Assembly (NCBI GenBank): GCA_030062745.1
Contig: CP099848.1
Location: 17,719,081-17,783,080 of the forward strand
Length of the DNA stretch: 64,000 bases
Source: Capitulum mitella
Taxonomy: Eukaryota > Arthropoda > Thecostraca > Pollicipedomorpha > Pollicipedidae
Direction: 5' to 3'
The first letter of the stretch is position 1; every line of letters starts with the position of its first letter. Of the stretch, positions 34,610-46,400 are shown in pieces. Position numbers and translations under genes: made by a program. The notes under the pieces are model-generated. The model did not search any database, had not been told where the DNA came from, and worked only from the letters and a program-made list of their open reading frames with translations.

Positions 34610-35795
34610 TTAACCCTATTCCTGGCAGGGAGGCTAAATCTGTCCCCTCGGATTTTTTGCCTGCCAAATCTAGGCTTTTGGACGCAGCTTCACGAAACTT
34701 GGCCAGTTTTTCTAGCTATTCTATCTACGTACTGTTACAAAAGTTTTTTCATTCTATTTTTCTCAGGGGCGGAGCCAAGCAGCATTTTTGGGAGGCACTT
34801 CAGGCCATTTTTGGCCCTGTTCAGGGTAAAAAGAAAATGACTGCTAAAACTACCGTTCTTAACATAGAACTTGAAAGTTAACATGGATGCATAGCTAAAT
34901 AGTTGGGCAACGTGTAAATGTAATTTTGTTCTTCTGAGGTCACTTTAAAAGGTCAGGTCAAGGTCAAAAGTCAAAATTTGCTTCTATAGTGGTAATTTCA
35001 GTGCCATTTTGTTAAATGCCAAACCCGGAATATATATGACGTAGACGGGTGACCACTACTTGTGTATCAAGTTTCAGCTTGATATTAGGTTGGGTGACGT
35101 AGCTATGACCTAAAATGTCAATGCGCGTACCCTATATCACAATAGTTGTAATTTTTTAAAGGCAGTGAATTGAAATGATTGAAAACGTTTACCGACAATC
35201 TTAAATGTACACGAGATCATTCCAAGTAATTCCAAGGTGACTGGAGGTCATTTAAGGTCAAAGGTCAAGAGCTGATCTGAAGAACATGTGACCATGACGG
35301 TTCCCCTTTTTCATGTCCCTGGCACTGCCTATGCTAACATTATACAAACATTGTAATACGATTTGTACTTCTTTAGCATAACGTAACTAACAGAAGCCAA
35401 AAAAGTGTTTTTGCCTTTTTTGTTCATTAAGTTGTTAAAAAACTAATCTTTTTAATTTTGATATCCTGTGAACGCCCATGAATTTTCTTAGAATTTCAAA
35501 TGTATGGACCAATGGTAAAAGTCCCATCCATAATCTCTCGATTCATGCCAATTTCATCAAAATGTGTCTATAAACAACGGAGTTATAAGAATTCCAAAAA
35601 TATCCCGAATTTTGACTTTTTTGCTCTCCTTTCAAAATTTTATAAACTTCTTTTTATAAAGATATCCTTTGCGTCATGGCACATCGATTGCCGTTTGTTG
35701 CGATGAAATCGTCTCGAGATCTACATGGGGCAGAATCCGCCCCCCCCCCCGGCCGGGAATCGGCCATACCACTAGCCCTCCGGGAATAGAGTTAA
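34610..35795 (+). mobile_element. Non-autonomous piggyBac-like element, copy 1 (TTAA target duplication)
   Basis: The element is flanked by TTAA at 34610-34613 and 35792-35795. The left end reads CCCTATTCCTGGCAGGG; the right end, reverse complemented, reads CTCTATTCCCGGAGGGCTA. These match each other as imperfect terminal inverted repeats. A second full copy is at 61616-62807. TTAA duplication and CCY-type ends are known hallmarks of piggyBac elements. There is no transposase ORF inside, so it would depend on an enzyme supplied elsewhere. The interior carries AGGTCA words including a DR1 at 35255-35267. Confidence 0.82.
35255..35267 (+). promoter_or_regulatory. DR1-type nuclear-receptor motif inside the piggyBac-like element
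   Basis: AGGTCA-A-AGGTCA is a perfect direct repeat with one spacer base, the known RXR/HNF4-type arrangement. The matching position in copy 2 is mutated (AGGCCAAAGGCTG). Function is unproven. Confidence 0.35.
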
Positions 35796-37418
35796 TAATT
35801 AAACAACGGTATACCCTGCATCTGCCCATGGCAGTTTTGTGACATTTTGTAGACGATGTGAATGATCAGGTGCCAAAATGGCATGCGCTGACATCACAGT
35901 ATCGCCGAATATTGGCTTACAGCACGGATATGTAAAGCATTCGTCTGAAACGATAGCAGAATGGCTTGACACCCCTCGCAGAAACTAAGAGCTCCTGGAG
36001 TCGCTGCTGTTCCATGTCGAACGATGAAATTTTGATGGTTTTGGAAAACGTGGAAATTTCGGAATCAGTGAGAAAAGATGTAATGCTCAACGAAAGACAT
36101 GTAGCAAAATTCTTCGGATTTCAGCGCGATAGTGCGAATGATTTGGCGTTGGCGTCAGAAAAAAACACCGGCAGGGGAAGGCCGAGTCGGTCTTCCCGCA
36201 AGAAGAAAGGTTTAAGCGGTGTTCGTACATGTGGCTTTGTTTTGAGGATCCTTGTTGCTTCACGCACTACGTCAACATGTAGGCTAATCAAAATCATCCT
36301 ATCATTGCATGAGAATGGCAAAGACCCAGATAAAGATGTCTGCTTTCCCTCAGGCAGGACTTTCGCAAGCTGGGACGAATGGTTGGGTTTGCTAAATGTG
36401 TCTGTTTCTAACGCGAAGGCAACGGAGGTCAGGTGATAACGTTACCCCAGTGCTGGCAGCTTTTAAGCACTCATTATCGGGTCGCGGGCAAATCCATTAC
36501 CTCTCGGACGTGAAACAGTTTTCGGTCGTCGAAAAGTCGAAACCAGAAACAGCTACCACACATGACTCAAATCTTCGTCGTTAACAGAATACAACTTGTA
36601 CAAAACCTGTCGTCTTCTACTGCACCATGGGTGCCCTGAAATTTAGTTACTCCAGTTACTTCCAAGCGACAACCCTTTGGAAAACGTTTGCTTCTTTGGG
36701 AACAACCACTTATTCATCCAAACAGATTAAAACATCCTCTGGTTGAAAGGAACGCAGCTTCCCGTCGACAGTGTTCACGCGAGTTCACGACTGAGCGCAA
36801 TCACGCCTGACAAACGTCGGCTGCCTGGCGCCGTGTCAGTGCCGGCGGCGCCCCCGCGCCGTGATGGACGCTTCCTGGGCCGTTCTGTCGACCCGAGCCC
36901 GTGTTGACCGCAGGGAAAGCCTGCAAACAGCGGCGTCGCCCCGTTCCGACTGGCGCTGCCGCTGCAATCACCGCTCAGGCTGATGCGGAACGTCAACATC
37001 ACACGACAGGCAGCATTGACGAACTGCCGCCGGCGAAAGGTCGCGACCCCGCTCCGGAAGAGGAACGAGGCACTTCAGGCCCGCAAAGCGTGCCACGCCG
37101 CTCCTGTCAACACGGCCATGCGAGTGCCTCTGGTCGGGGCATTCGTGCCAGGTACAGGGAGCTTGCAGAAGGCCCGCGGGCGGATACGAGAAATTCTGAA
37201 TCGGAATCAGACGCCTCAGTGCGCTGAACGGTCCGGAAGCGTCCGCCGCTGGGCAAGCTCCGCTTCCAAAGGGAACTGAACCCGGTCCGAATCGGCGTCG
37301 GCCCGATCGCTGGCGCTGCCTGACGCCGCCCCTGGCCAGAGGCGCCTCCGGCAGTCGCCGCCGCCGCGCCCGACGGAGACCGGCCGTCCGGCAGGGATCA
37401 GCCGGCCGGCGACGAACG
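35796..37418. other. No firm gene; AT-rich to 36.75 kb, then GC-rich block
   Basis: An ORF of 156 codons at 35966-36436 has a basic GRGRPSRSSRKKK run but no recognisable fold or codon bias. From 36760 the DNA becomes GC-rich, with an acceptor-like GACCGCAG at 36906-36913 and an open frame to 37227. This could be 5' UTR or promoter DNA of the ORF at 37419. Confidence 0.35.
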
Positions 37419-37703
37419 ATGACCGCCGCCGCCGACGGCCTGCCGACGACGGACAGCAGCGCTCGCGACACGGTGCCGGCGCACCGCCGGCTGGCAGGAA
37501 TCGCCTCCAGTCGCTTCATTGTCTGGCTGGACCAGGTGCACGAGCTCATGCGCTACGTCGAAGAAAGGAGGGATTTCGACGCGTTTCTGGACGCGCGGCT
37601 CCGCAGCATTTATGAGAGTTACTCCGAGGACGCGCCAATACTCGGGAAACGGCGACGGCGACGCCATCGCAGACGGAACAAGGTAGGACGCCAGCTGCGC
37701 TAA
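37419..37703 (+). CDS. Unrecognised ORF or first exon with polybasic C-terminus
   Basis: An ATG in good context (A at -3) opens a 94-codon frame with strong G/C third-position bias, unlike neighbouring sequence. The protein has an acidic/amphipathic segment (RFIVWLDQVHELMRYVEERR then DFDAFLDARLRSIYESYSED) followed by GKRRRRRHRRRNK. The polybasic run could be a nuclear localisation signal or a furin-type site. A donor-like AAG|GTAGGA at 37682/37683 in phase 0 could end an exon; otherwise the frame reads on to TAA at 37701-37703. No signal peptide or family recognised. It does not fit as an upstream exon of the tachykinin gene, because the phase differs. Confidence 0.45.
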   Translation: MTAAADGLPTTDSSARDTVPAHRRLAGIASSRFIVWLDQVHELMRYVEERRDFDAFLDARLRSIYESYSEDAPILGKRRRRRHRRRNKVGRQLR

Positions 37704-39149
37704 ATTCGTCGCAGAACCGACTGAGGATATTGAACGTCAGACATGTTGCGAAAGGGAATGAGCGCTGTATTCCGTGCCGAGGAAGGAATCGCACTTTGAT
37801 GCATGTGTTATTACGACCAAGGATGCTGACTTGAAAAATGATCAGTACGAAAACGACACAGGTTATTTTATGCAAGGCTCACGTATTTGCTGCGTGGAAG
37901 ATTCGCAGCTTGCAGCATCTGTATTTGCTTTCTGAAATGCTGTTTTCACTGTAAGATAACAGGAACATATTTGCCTTTAACTCTCGCCAGTACAGAAGGT
38001 GCACCATCCTCCCGTCCTCGAAGGCATGTCGAGATGAAATCGCGATATGGCGGCTGTGGTCATTGAAAAGCAAACGTTTGAAGTGTTGTAACACGGTCTT
38101 TAGTCTTGGTCACTGTTATGCATGTGTGTCACTTGTATCAGTGACCTCCGCTCTTGTGTGCTCACTTTGGCGAGGGTCATCTTATGTCAAAATCATGAAT
38201 TGAGGTTGCTGGCATTTTTTATCTTTTATTGGCCTCGACTTGACCACAAAGTAATCGGAAGCGCTTATTTGCACAATGACAGTAATTTCAGTCCCTATGC
38301 GTAGTCGAAAGTTGTTCAGAGTCCCACAAAAACGCCATGATCCAATGAAAAAAAAACATATTGTCATGTTCTTCTTTGAAGTCGCTTGTTAGGTCCCTGT
38401 GTGAATTGAAAATCAAAACAAGTATCATCATGTAGCCAAAAGGCCAAGCTGCTCTTTTGCTTTTGTTTTATTGGTCTATCATGTCCTGTCTGAAAATGGC
38501 TGGGAGTCGTACCAATCCTCCTCTGTTACCAGAGGTAGCCAAAGGGCGAAAGATGGTCAGTTAAGTTACTTTGTTAATTTAATGCTTTTGGTAGTTAATG
38601 AGACCATTTGATACCAAGCCCGTCACATGAAACGATGGACTCGTACCTCCATTGCTCTTTGTAGGAGGCAAATTGGCAAATGAACAGAAAGGAGTTGAGA
38701 CATGTTTCGAAGGGGGCTTTGAAGGCATCTCTTTCAGAAAACATATGCGCCATTTATGTTCAACGCAAATCTTAGCAGTCGCTGACCTCCTGACCTGACC
38801 TGACCTAATCTGACCACCATGTTTTAGGCTCCGTTCCGAAACAGCGCTGCCGTCGATCTCCTGTAATTGTTCGTCCCTGGCGAAAAACAAACTGGAGTGC
38901 TCTGCGCCTCCAGTTGTTACTGGGTTATTGGTCCAGAATGTACTGTGCCAATGGCATCGACGAAAATGTGGAAAAGTTAATGGGTGCGTGACTCAGCGCC
39001 GCAGATTTCAACTGTCGCATTAAAACTGTGACCCCTCGTCGCCCTCATTGTCCGCGGGTGGTGACAATCCTGAACTGTTACATCTCGCGAACATTCGCAT
39101 ATCTTGTCGTAATCTGTTCTGTCGTTCTCAGTACGCTTACAGGCCTGAT
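37704..39149. other. Intergenic DNA, no gene seen
   Basis: Short frames only. A short (CTGAC)n-like run is at 38785-38815. Confidence 0.55.
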
Positions 39150-40375
39150 TTTTAGATGGAGGATGCCCTGATCGACGCTGTAGAGTGGGTCACTCGCCGA
39201 ATCGACGCAGGACATATAGCTGCCGTCACTTACATCGCCCTCAACAAAGCCTTTGACAGCGCCGATTACGGTGTCCTCCTGACAAAGCTGCAGTGATCTG
39301 GCAACGACCTGAGGTGGTTTGAAAGCTTCCTCAGTGGCCGGCGACAGATAATGAGGGGTGTTACCCTGTCCCTTCCTTTATCCCATGGTGAACCTTAGGG
39401 GTCCATTGTTGGTCCCCTCCTGTTCAGCGTTTTTCACCTGGTCCCCTCCTGTTCAACGTCAGCACTCGAGAATGAGATGGACCTCCCTTCTCGCCTTCCG
39501 CACGGACGTCTAGTGTTCTATGCCGTCGACATCCAGCTGCTGGACTCTATCCCTTCTGTCCACATTTCCGTCCTCGAATCTCGCTAGGAGGAAACCATTC
39601 TCGCTGTACAAACACATGTTTATAATATTCCCTGCCGATGAATTCAGCGAAAACCCCCGTTCCCCTTGCTGGTACTCGACAGTCCCTTAGACAAGCCTCT
39701 TCCTTCCATTTTAACAATGACAACCACACACTTACCCCCTCACCGTTTGTGAAGATGATGAGCGTGTCCGTCGAAAAACTCTTTTCTGGAAGGAGCACAT
39801 ATCCACTGCCACCAAAAAGTGCAACTGCACGTCCGTTTGCTTATACAAAATCTGTCACCTTCTAATGCCAGAAGCCCATAAACTCTCGATCCAGGGCCAA
39901 GTTTTCCACATATCTCGTATTGCCTCTCCATCTGTCTGGGGCGGGGCTGCGATGTGTCATACGGACAGGGTGCAGAGGGCCTTTAGCCTCAGGGCCAGGA
40001 TCGTCTCAGGGACTCGCAGTCATGACCACATATCTCGGACTGCAGCAGATCTTGGTTGGCGCGGAGTGCATGATCTTGTCACCCACAGTGACGGCCTGGC
40101 TGTCGTCAGAGCCCCGAACGACCCGCGGGCTCCGGGGGCGGTCCGGTCCCTGTTTACTTGGCGTGCTGATGTCCCGGGACGTCACACCCGTTCTTCGGTC
40201 GCGGGCGTCCCAGAGCCACTGCACCGTTTCGCCTCTCTCCCTCCGGCCGGGCAGCCTCGTCCTGACACTGCCTGCCGCCGGCCACAGCCGCGGCTTCCTC
40301 CGGAGAGATTTACTTCACGTGTGGACCGTGGTTTGTTGCAAGCGCGACTCTCTCCTTATTTTTGCTTTACGTGAT
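39150..40375 (+). pseudogene. Broken LINE (non-LTR retrotransposon) reverse transcriptase remnant
   Basis: Frame at 39157: AAVTYIALNKAFDSADYGVL then LTKLQ, a stop, WFESFLSGRRQ, a stop, then GSIVGPLLFSVF and FYAVDIQLL. These match RT blocks (DLSKAFD.VDH, QGS..GP.LF, YADD). The second catalytic Asp region reads AVD instead of ADD, with Val at 39525-39527. After further frame shifts, TLTPSPFVK, SVWGGAAMCHTDRVQRAF and HTRSSVAGVP fit the C-terminal part of CR1/Jockey-like elements. Stops, frameshifts and a small duplication near 39410-39460 show it is dead. Confidence 0.82.
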
Positions 40376-42100
40376 CGACCTGTCTTTTACTGGACTCGGT
40401 GTTTTCGTGTGTATGTTTTACCCGTCTGACTCGAATGAAGTTCTGATTCATTATCCGGCATAATTCGTCAAGTACGCTAGCTAACTGACAGAGAACGGCA
40501 GACATTAAATCGAGAAGCACCTGCCTGAAATACAAGAAGGTAATACTTGAAAAAGCCTGAATAATGATGCTATAACTGGTCTATCACAATATGCTTTAAA
40601 TGATCCGTCATCAGTATGCTAAAGAAAAATGCGCTCTGTGTGTTTGCCATAAAGACCTTTCGACGGCGCAAATTCCAAGTGGGTAGCGTATTAGCCCATC
40701 CTTAGAAGGCCCTAGCCTGTCGTTGTCATAATCATGGATGCATACCTGTGTCAAACAATGGCTCAATGTCTTCATCTGAGGGTGTCAGTCCGCGGCGCCG
40801 TACAAGGCGTACTATAGTTTACAACGCTGCGTGCTATAATCAAGCAGAAATGTGCCTCGAACTTAAGAAATGGATCCCAAGATCCATATGCCAGATCTCG
40901 TATGCCAACTGCAGCCCCAATCAGGGCTCATGTCCCCTAATGTGTTGACAAGTCTTGTTGGGTAGAAGATCTAGCCTGTCATGTTATGGAATATTAGGTG
41001 AGGTCAAAGATCCCTTTACTGATTCTCTGAAAGGATCCGACGAATCAGACCAGATCTAAGGTCTAAGATGCAGTCAGAGGCTTCGAAGTCCAGGCTCATG
41101 TCATATCAGGCACTGTCGTAAATTTCCGAAGTGGCTGAAGATTTGGTGGTCTTTATATGCTCATATCGATAAAAGCATTTTTGCATATTTGTTTGAAAGG
41201 TGATGTTGAAGTTCAGTTTCACCTATTAACTTTTCCGTTGTTTGTTTATAGGGTGGGCCTCTAGCGTTTGCCCTCGGAACGGGGCGTTACAAGCCGAATC
41301 ATGCAAAGGGGATCTAAAATCGAAAGATATGGGTCGGCGAATGTGTCATCAAATACGGCACCCACTCCGACCCACAGATGCGACCCACAAGCTCAGACCT
41401 CCTTCCAGCTGCCTGTCTCTTATAACTTGTGTAAATCTCACCGCCTTACAAAGTCGTTTTCCTCGGAACTGTGAAACTCCGGTGGTCGGGGCATGCCGTG
41501 CAGAAGGCAGGCAGTCGATGGGTGGTCCTATCTGGTGTTCCCTACCCCCAGCTGGCGCGACAGGCTCAACCACTGCCAGCTGTTTGTAAACTGTCACCTG
41601 TCAAAACATGCACGCCACAGAGCAACGTCTGAAAAATGCTGAAAACGTCTGACGGTCATGGTCCAAGGAAGACGGAGCTATGGTTTCATCAGAGTCCCGC
41701 AGATTGTTTAAACGGCTAGATAAGATTTGAGGCAGGTAGAACGGTGTGACTTGTTCTATGAGAGCAAATGTATGTGATAGGGCTTACATGCCAAAGCTGC
41801 GCAACGACCCGATTGGGTGTCACTTCAAATTAGCTTTATTATGGCAGGCTGTCACCAATGCTTTTCATGCACGAAAACCCAAAATACGATTCACGAAGTA
41901 AAATACGTCCCTCCACTCATGACGCGCCTATCCGGAATTTATGTCATCAGTCTATGTGTCCTTAATGGATTTATTTCAAGAAATGAACTGTCTCTGGCAT
42001 ATCTAAGCCGGGTTTCATCAGCAATCCGAGAAAAGGTCCCACAAGGTTCCTTCGGACCTCCCTGGAAAGACCATTTGCTCCCTACTTCTCGGCTGACAGG
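40376..42100. other. Upstream region of the tachykinin gene, no gene seen
   Basis: AT-rich to mixed sequence with short frames only. It becomes GC-rich from about 42080, where the promoter and first exon are proposed. Confidence 0.5.
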
Positions 42101-42106
42101 TGACGA

Positions 42107-42302
42107 TGACGTCATCCAGTACGTTACCGCGGCTGACGCGGCCACCCCGGGGCCCTGCCCCGGAGACTGCGCGCCGCTGGCGGCGGCGGAAGGGGGGGGG
42201 GGAGAAGCGGCCCGCGGTCGGTCATTCTCCGACCAGGTGCCGATCGGCCAGGCCGTCCGGCTCTCGCCAGTGACTGCCGCGCACAGCAGCGAAGGATCAG
42301 TC
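42107..42302 (+). promoter_or_regulatory. Candidate promoter of the tachykinin gene (CRE and initiator-like motifs)
   Basis: TGACGTCA, a full cAMP-response element, is at 42107-42114. Initiator-like TCATTC at 42222-42227 and TCAGTC at 42297-42302 fit the arthropod TCAKTY consensus. No TATA box is seen at the expected distance. The block is GC-rich with a G-run at 42192-42202. The start site is not resolved. Confidence 0.4.
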
Positions 42303-42403
42303 AGCCGGCCCACAGCGCGAGCCTGACCGCGGCGCAACACAGCGGACAGCAGGGAAACCACAGCGAGAGCCTGTCCCGAGGGACTCCGACAAAGCATGCA
42401 AAG
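42299..42403 (+). other. Tk: Proposed exon 1 of Tk (5' UTR plus 8 coding bases)
   Basis: The start is placed at the second initiator-like motif and is uncertain. The 3' border is GCAAAG|GTATGC. ATG at 42396-42398 has A at -3. Exon 1 is tied to exon 2 by phase (two leftover bases AG) and by the signal peptide that results. Confidence 0.6.
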
Positions 42404-42893
42404 GTATGCCACTCACCATCGCGCCGAGATAATGGGCGAGGCGTGTAGTGACTAATTAATGCGCTGCCGTTAAATGCGTGGAAACGCCCGGCAAAGCGAG
42501 ATGGCGTTGGTTTAGTTTCAGGGCTTTCTATCCGTGCATATGTTAGCACGTAACTTGAACCCATATCTTTTAAACTCCTTATTTGCCCGCTGGAGAGTTC
42601 TATGTACGATACAGCCCGATTTTCTGCGTCTTAACTGGTGTTCACGTTGACCTACATGGAAACGGCTCGTGACTGTTATCAACCAAGATTGTTTCTGTCA
42701 AAGCGTTCCAGATAATCGTTCCTGTTCTATAGGTAATGGGGAATGTGGATGGCTTCCTCCAGTCTGAATCCAGCCCCAAACCCACAATGTTAATGTTCTG
42801 TCCAAATTAATAGTGAATCAGGCTAGCATGTTTCTCGTGGAATGCCACTTATTATCTTTGGTTCATGCTTTGCCCTCGCGCTGCCTCCACATG

Positions 42894-42971
<78 letters not shown>

Positions 42972-43382
42972 GGGTGTCCATTTGTATTCTTTTAAAGGGC
43001 CTGGCCCATGCTATGTTGATTCGGGCCCATCCAACCTTGGTTTGGGCCCCCAAATATTTTCTGCCGGTTTTGAAGGGAATGAGTAATAGTAACGAAAGGA
43101 ACGGCCGCAGTAGATACGAGATAGGCAGAAAATAAAGAATAAGGTCTAAAGCAATGTATCTGTCTATATTTTATTCATCTGTTGTATATGTACATATATA
43201 TGCTTATATACATGGGGGCAAGTGTAATTCTTATTTGATAAATAGTAACAAAAAATATCCGTCATAAATATCCGTTTGTCAAAACGAAGTGGGCTAGATC
43301 CGTTGAGAAATCCACATTTGGGGGAGGTTAGGTTGTCGGGCCCTCGGCTCGGCTACCCAGTCATTTACAGAAATCTACATCC

Positions 43383-43444
<62 letters not shown>

Positions 43445-46400
43445 ATATACATATATATATATATATGTGTGTGTGTGTGCGTGTGTGCGTGTGTGTTATA
43501 ACAACAGATTATTTCATGGCAACGCGTGGAGTTAGAAACCTTATAAATGGCCGTTTCAAACACAAAGCCTCCTGACAAATCTGGGAATTACATTTAAGAA
43601 GGTTTTTATTATTGTAAGCTGACACGAATAGAGATGGCAATGGCATCTCTTGGCATTGGAGAACCTCATGGCAAGACGGGGTCAGTCTTCGTTTGGGATT
43701 GCCTGGTCAGATGCGGATGCTCGAATTCCCTAAGGCTCTGCTTAGCGTTGGTTCTGATCTAGAACATCCTCTAAACTGTCAATCGAATACAGACTGACAA
43801 ATTTATTTTTCCAGATAAAACTGCGTGTATCTATCATCAGCGGGGCTGGATTCACGCTATGGGATTAGGGGTAGCATTTTTTACTGCGTTAAGAGTAAGG
43901 AGGATTAACCTCGCCGGCCGGGAGGGATTTTCACTGGCCCTGGTGACGAGAGGAGGGTAGCCACCCCTTCGCCATTTGGCCCCTAACTGACTTAGCGGCT
44001 CGGACATGAAGCAGTTTTTGACACTGTGCCTAATGATGAATCCGTCAAGTCAACCAGTTGTCATTCACCTGCTGGCAGCTGGATATTGGCGAGATAAACG
44101 TACGCACACCAAGTCTCGGGAATTCTGATGCTCGCAGAAACAATGAAATGGCAAAGGCAAAGACTCATAAAAAGGTGTTCCCGACATCACTCTGCTCATT
44201 TGTGTTTACGCTTAATTTGCCTGAAGGGCATGGATTGTTGACGAATTGTGGCAAGCAAAGTTCGAGAAGATCAATTTGATTGTTACTGGGTCTGGAGAAA
44301 GCACTGTGGCGAGGGGATAAAGCAGTACCTTGACCGAACGACCAAAAAGATTATCTGCCAATGCTGAATCAATGAAGCATTTGCACAAATGTCTTAACGG
44401 CATCGACAAACGTCAAATGTCTTAGTAAGACCGCACAACAGCAGCCACTGAAATGCATTTTAAAGAGTGAAAATGTTCTCTTTGTGCGAATGCTTTTATG
44501 AAAACAAAGGAGAGGCTGAAATTGGTTTTGTGATCCACGGTGTCTCCTAGTGAAACGAAAGGGAGCAACAACGGATTCTGTTAAGTTTCAAAACGTCTGG
44601 CCTGCGTAATGTCGTGTCTGATTTGTGTTGTTTGAACCCATTAGCGACTTTTGCAGGTCATGGAATAACTTATGCACTCAACCCACTACCGACACTTTCC
44701 ACCCTCCCAGCCTGCTTGCTCCAGCTTTTTTAGCATGCCATGTCATTTACGTCTCAGGTTGCCGTGCCAACTACTTTTCGTTAATCCACGTATCCGTCTG
44801 CTTGCAAGTTGATAACGATATCTCAAAAGTACCTTGCACACGAGTCTACATGCGGCCATTATTGCGTTGATCATCATTCATTCATCATCGTCATTCATCA
44901 ATCACTGCTCACTCAAGACCCTCCGCATGCAAAGCCCACTGCAGTTTCCTGTCTAATGCGTCCCTGGCATTGATTCCGATTCGACGTTAATGGTGATGCA
45001 TCCGACTACTGAAAGGAGTGATATAATCCGAGATGTGTCTTATCTGTTCCTATGGCCAAAAAAACGACTTAGCTGATTAATCATAATATAACGTTTCCGT
45101 AGTGTTATGAAGCTTGAAATCCGACTTGCAAACTAATAGCTTTTCCTGACATGGTCTGGTCCCGCAGTTAACTATGTGTTACTAGTAAAACTATATCTGT
45201 CCCAAAGCGGATAATGATTCAAAACGAAAAGGCTACTTTGCCATTTGATCCAGGATTACAGTGTGCTCCACGGACAGAGAAGTAGTTGACATGTTTTGAA
45301 AGGACGGGTTTGGCGTACGCCTCCAATGAACTCGTATCATCAAACGTACGGAAACTGATGACGTTTTGGGCGTCCCACCGTCGGCCGGGTGTAACCAATT
45401 TTGCATGAAAGGTGGTTCTCAGCGTACGACGACTCGAACACTGAGGCATCCATGCCGGCTGCCGAACACGGGACCAAACTGGGCGCAAAAGGGGAGTACT
45501 GGGGCTGAGCCGTGAGATCTGTTGGCGCTCGGAGAAGACCGGCTGACCAAGTCCGTATCAGCCTGAAGCAAAGCAAACACAGCATTGCTGCCATTCAAAC
45601 GGTTTCGTCCATCCACCGCCTGCGTAGTCGACGAGACCTTTGAAGGTCCCATTTTAAGACCTGTGTGTATATCATAGGCGTAGGAGCGTTGGAAATAGTC
45701 AGGCCACTTGCTGAATCAATGGTAAGCGATTTTTTTCATATGCGGTGCCTTAGGTCTAATGTTAATAATAATGCAAGTGAGGTTATAAGTAATGGTTATG
45801 GTTCCTGTCTATGTCTACTGTTCATACGCTTTGTAGGTCGCAGCATGCAGTGACATTTACAGTGTTATTACAGATCTTTATTGTATTACAAAAGGGCGAT
45901 TTTGATGATATATTCTTGTTTTTGTTTATTGCTATGCCTGTTCTATTGGGTCTAAACGGAATTCAGGAAGTAAATCGATTTGAGCTAGGGCTTGCCGCTT
46001 ACTTCGTCAAGTAAGGTTCATGAACACAAATGATCTGTCCGATTTGCTACGTGCTACTGCCCAACGTGTTTGGGCCGTTTGGACCGGATCAAATATTTGT
46101 CGACAGGCAGACGAAACCACGTAACTGAGATTGTGTACAGATGGACGTAAGTAAAATTTCATTGTCGTCATTGCCTTTCTAACCGAGCACACCTGAAATG
46201 ACTGAAAGCCAGTACCTTAGCGGCGATGTGTTATCATTTCTGCCGACTCAGGGGATGTCTGGTCTTTTCTTAGTTGGGTGCATTGTTAAATCACACAAAA
46301 ACCTCCTGACTTATCTGGGGTACTTCCTACCTGCCTTTGATGCGAAGCTATGTTTTCGTGTGCGCTACCCATCAATTCAATGTAATTTGCGAGGGGGAAA

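Noticed and set aside
35966-36436. 156-codon ORF with AT-hook-like GRGRPSRS
   Set aside because: No codon bias or domain. An ORF of this length can occur by chance in the window; kept only as a note.
37419-37682. Considered as first coding exon of the Tk gene
   Set aside because: Its donor leaves phase 0, while exon 2 at 48690 needs two leftover bases. It has no signal peptide, and 42396-42403 fits exactly.
42813-43086. Several frames encoding (YI)n
   Set aside because: Translation of the TA microsatellite.
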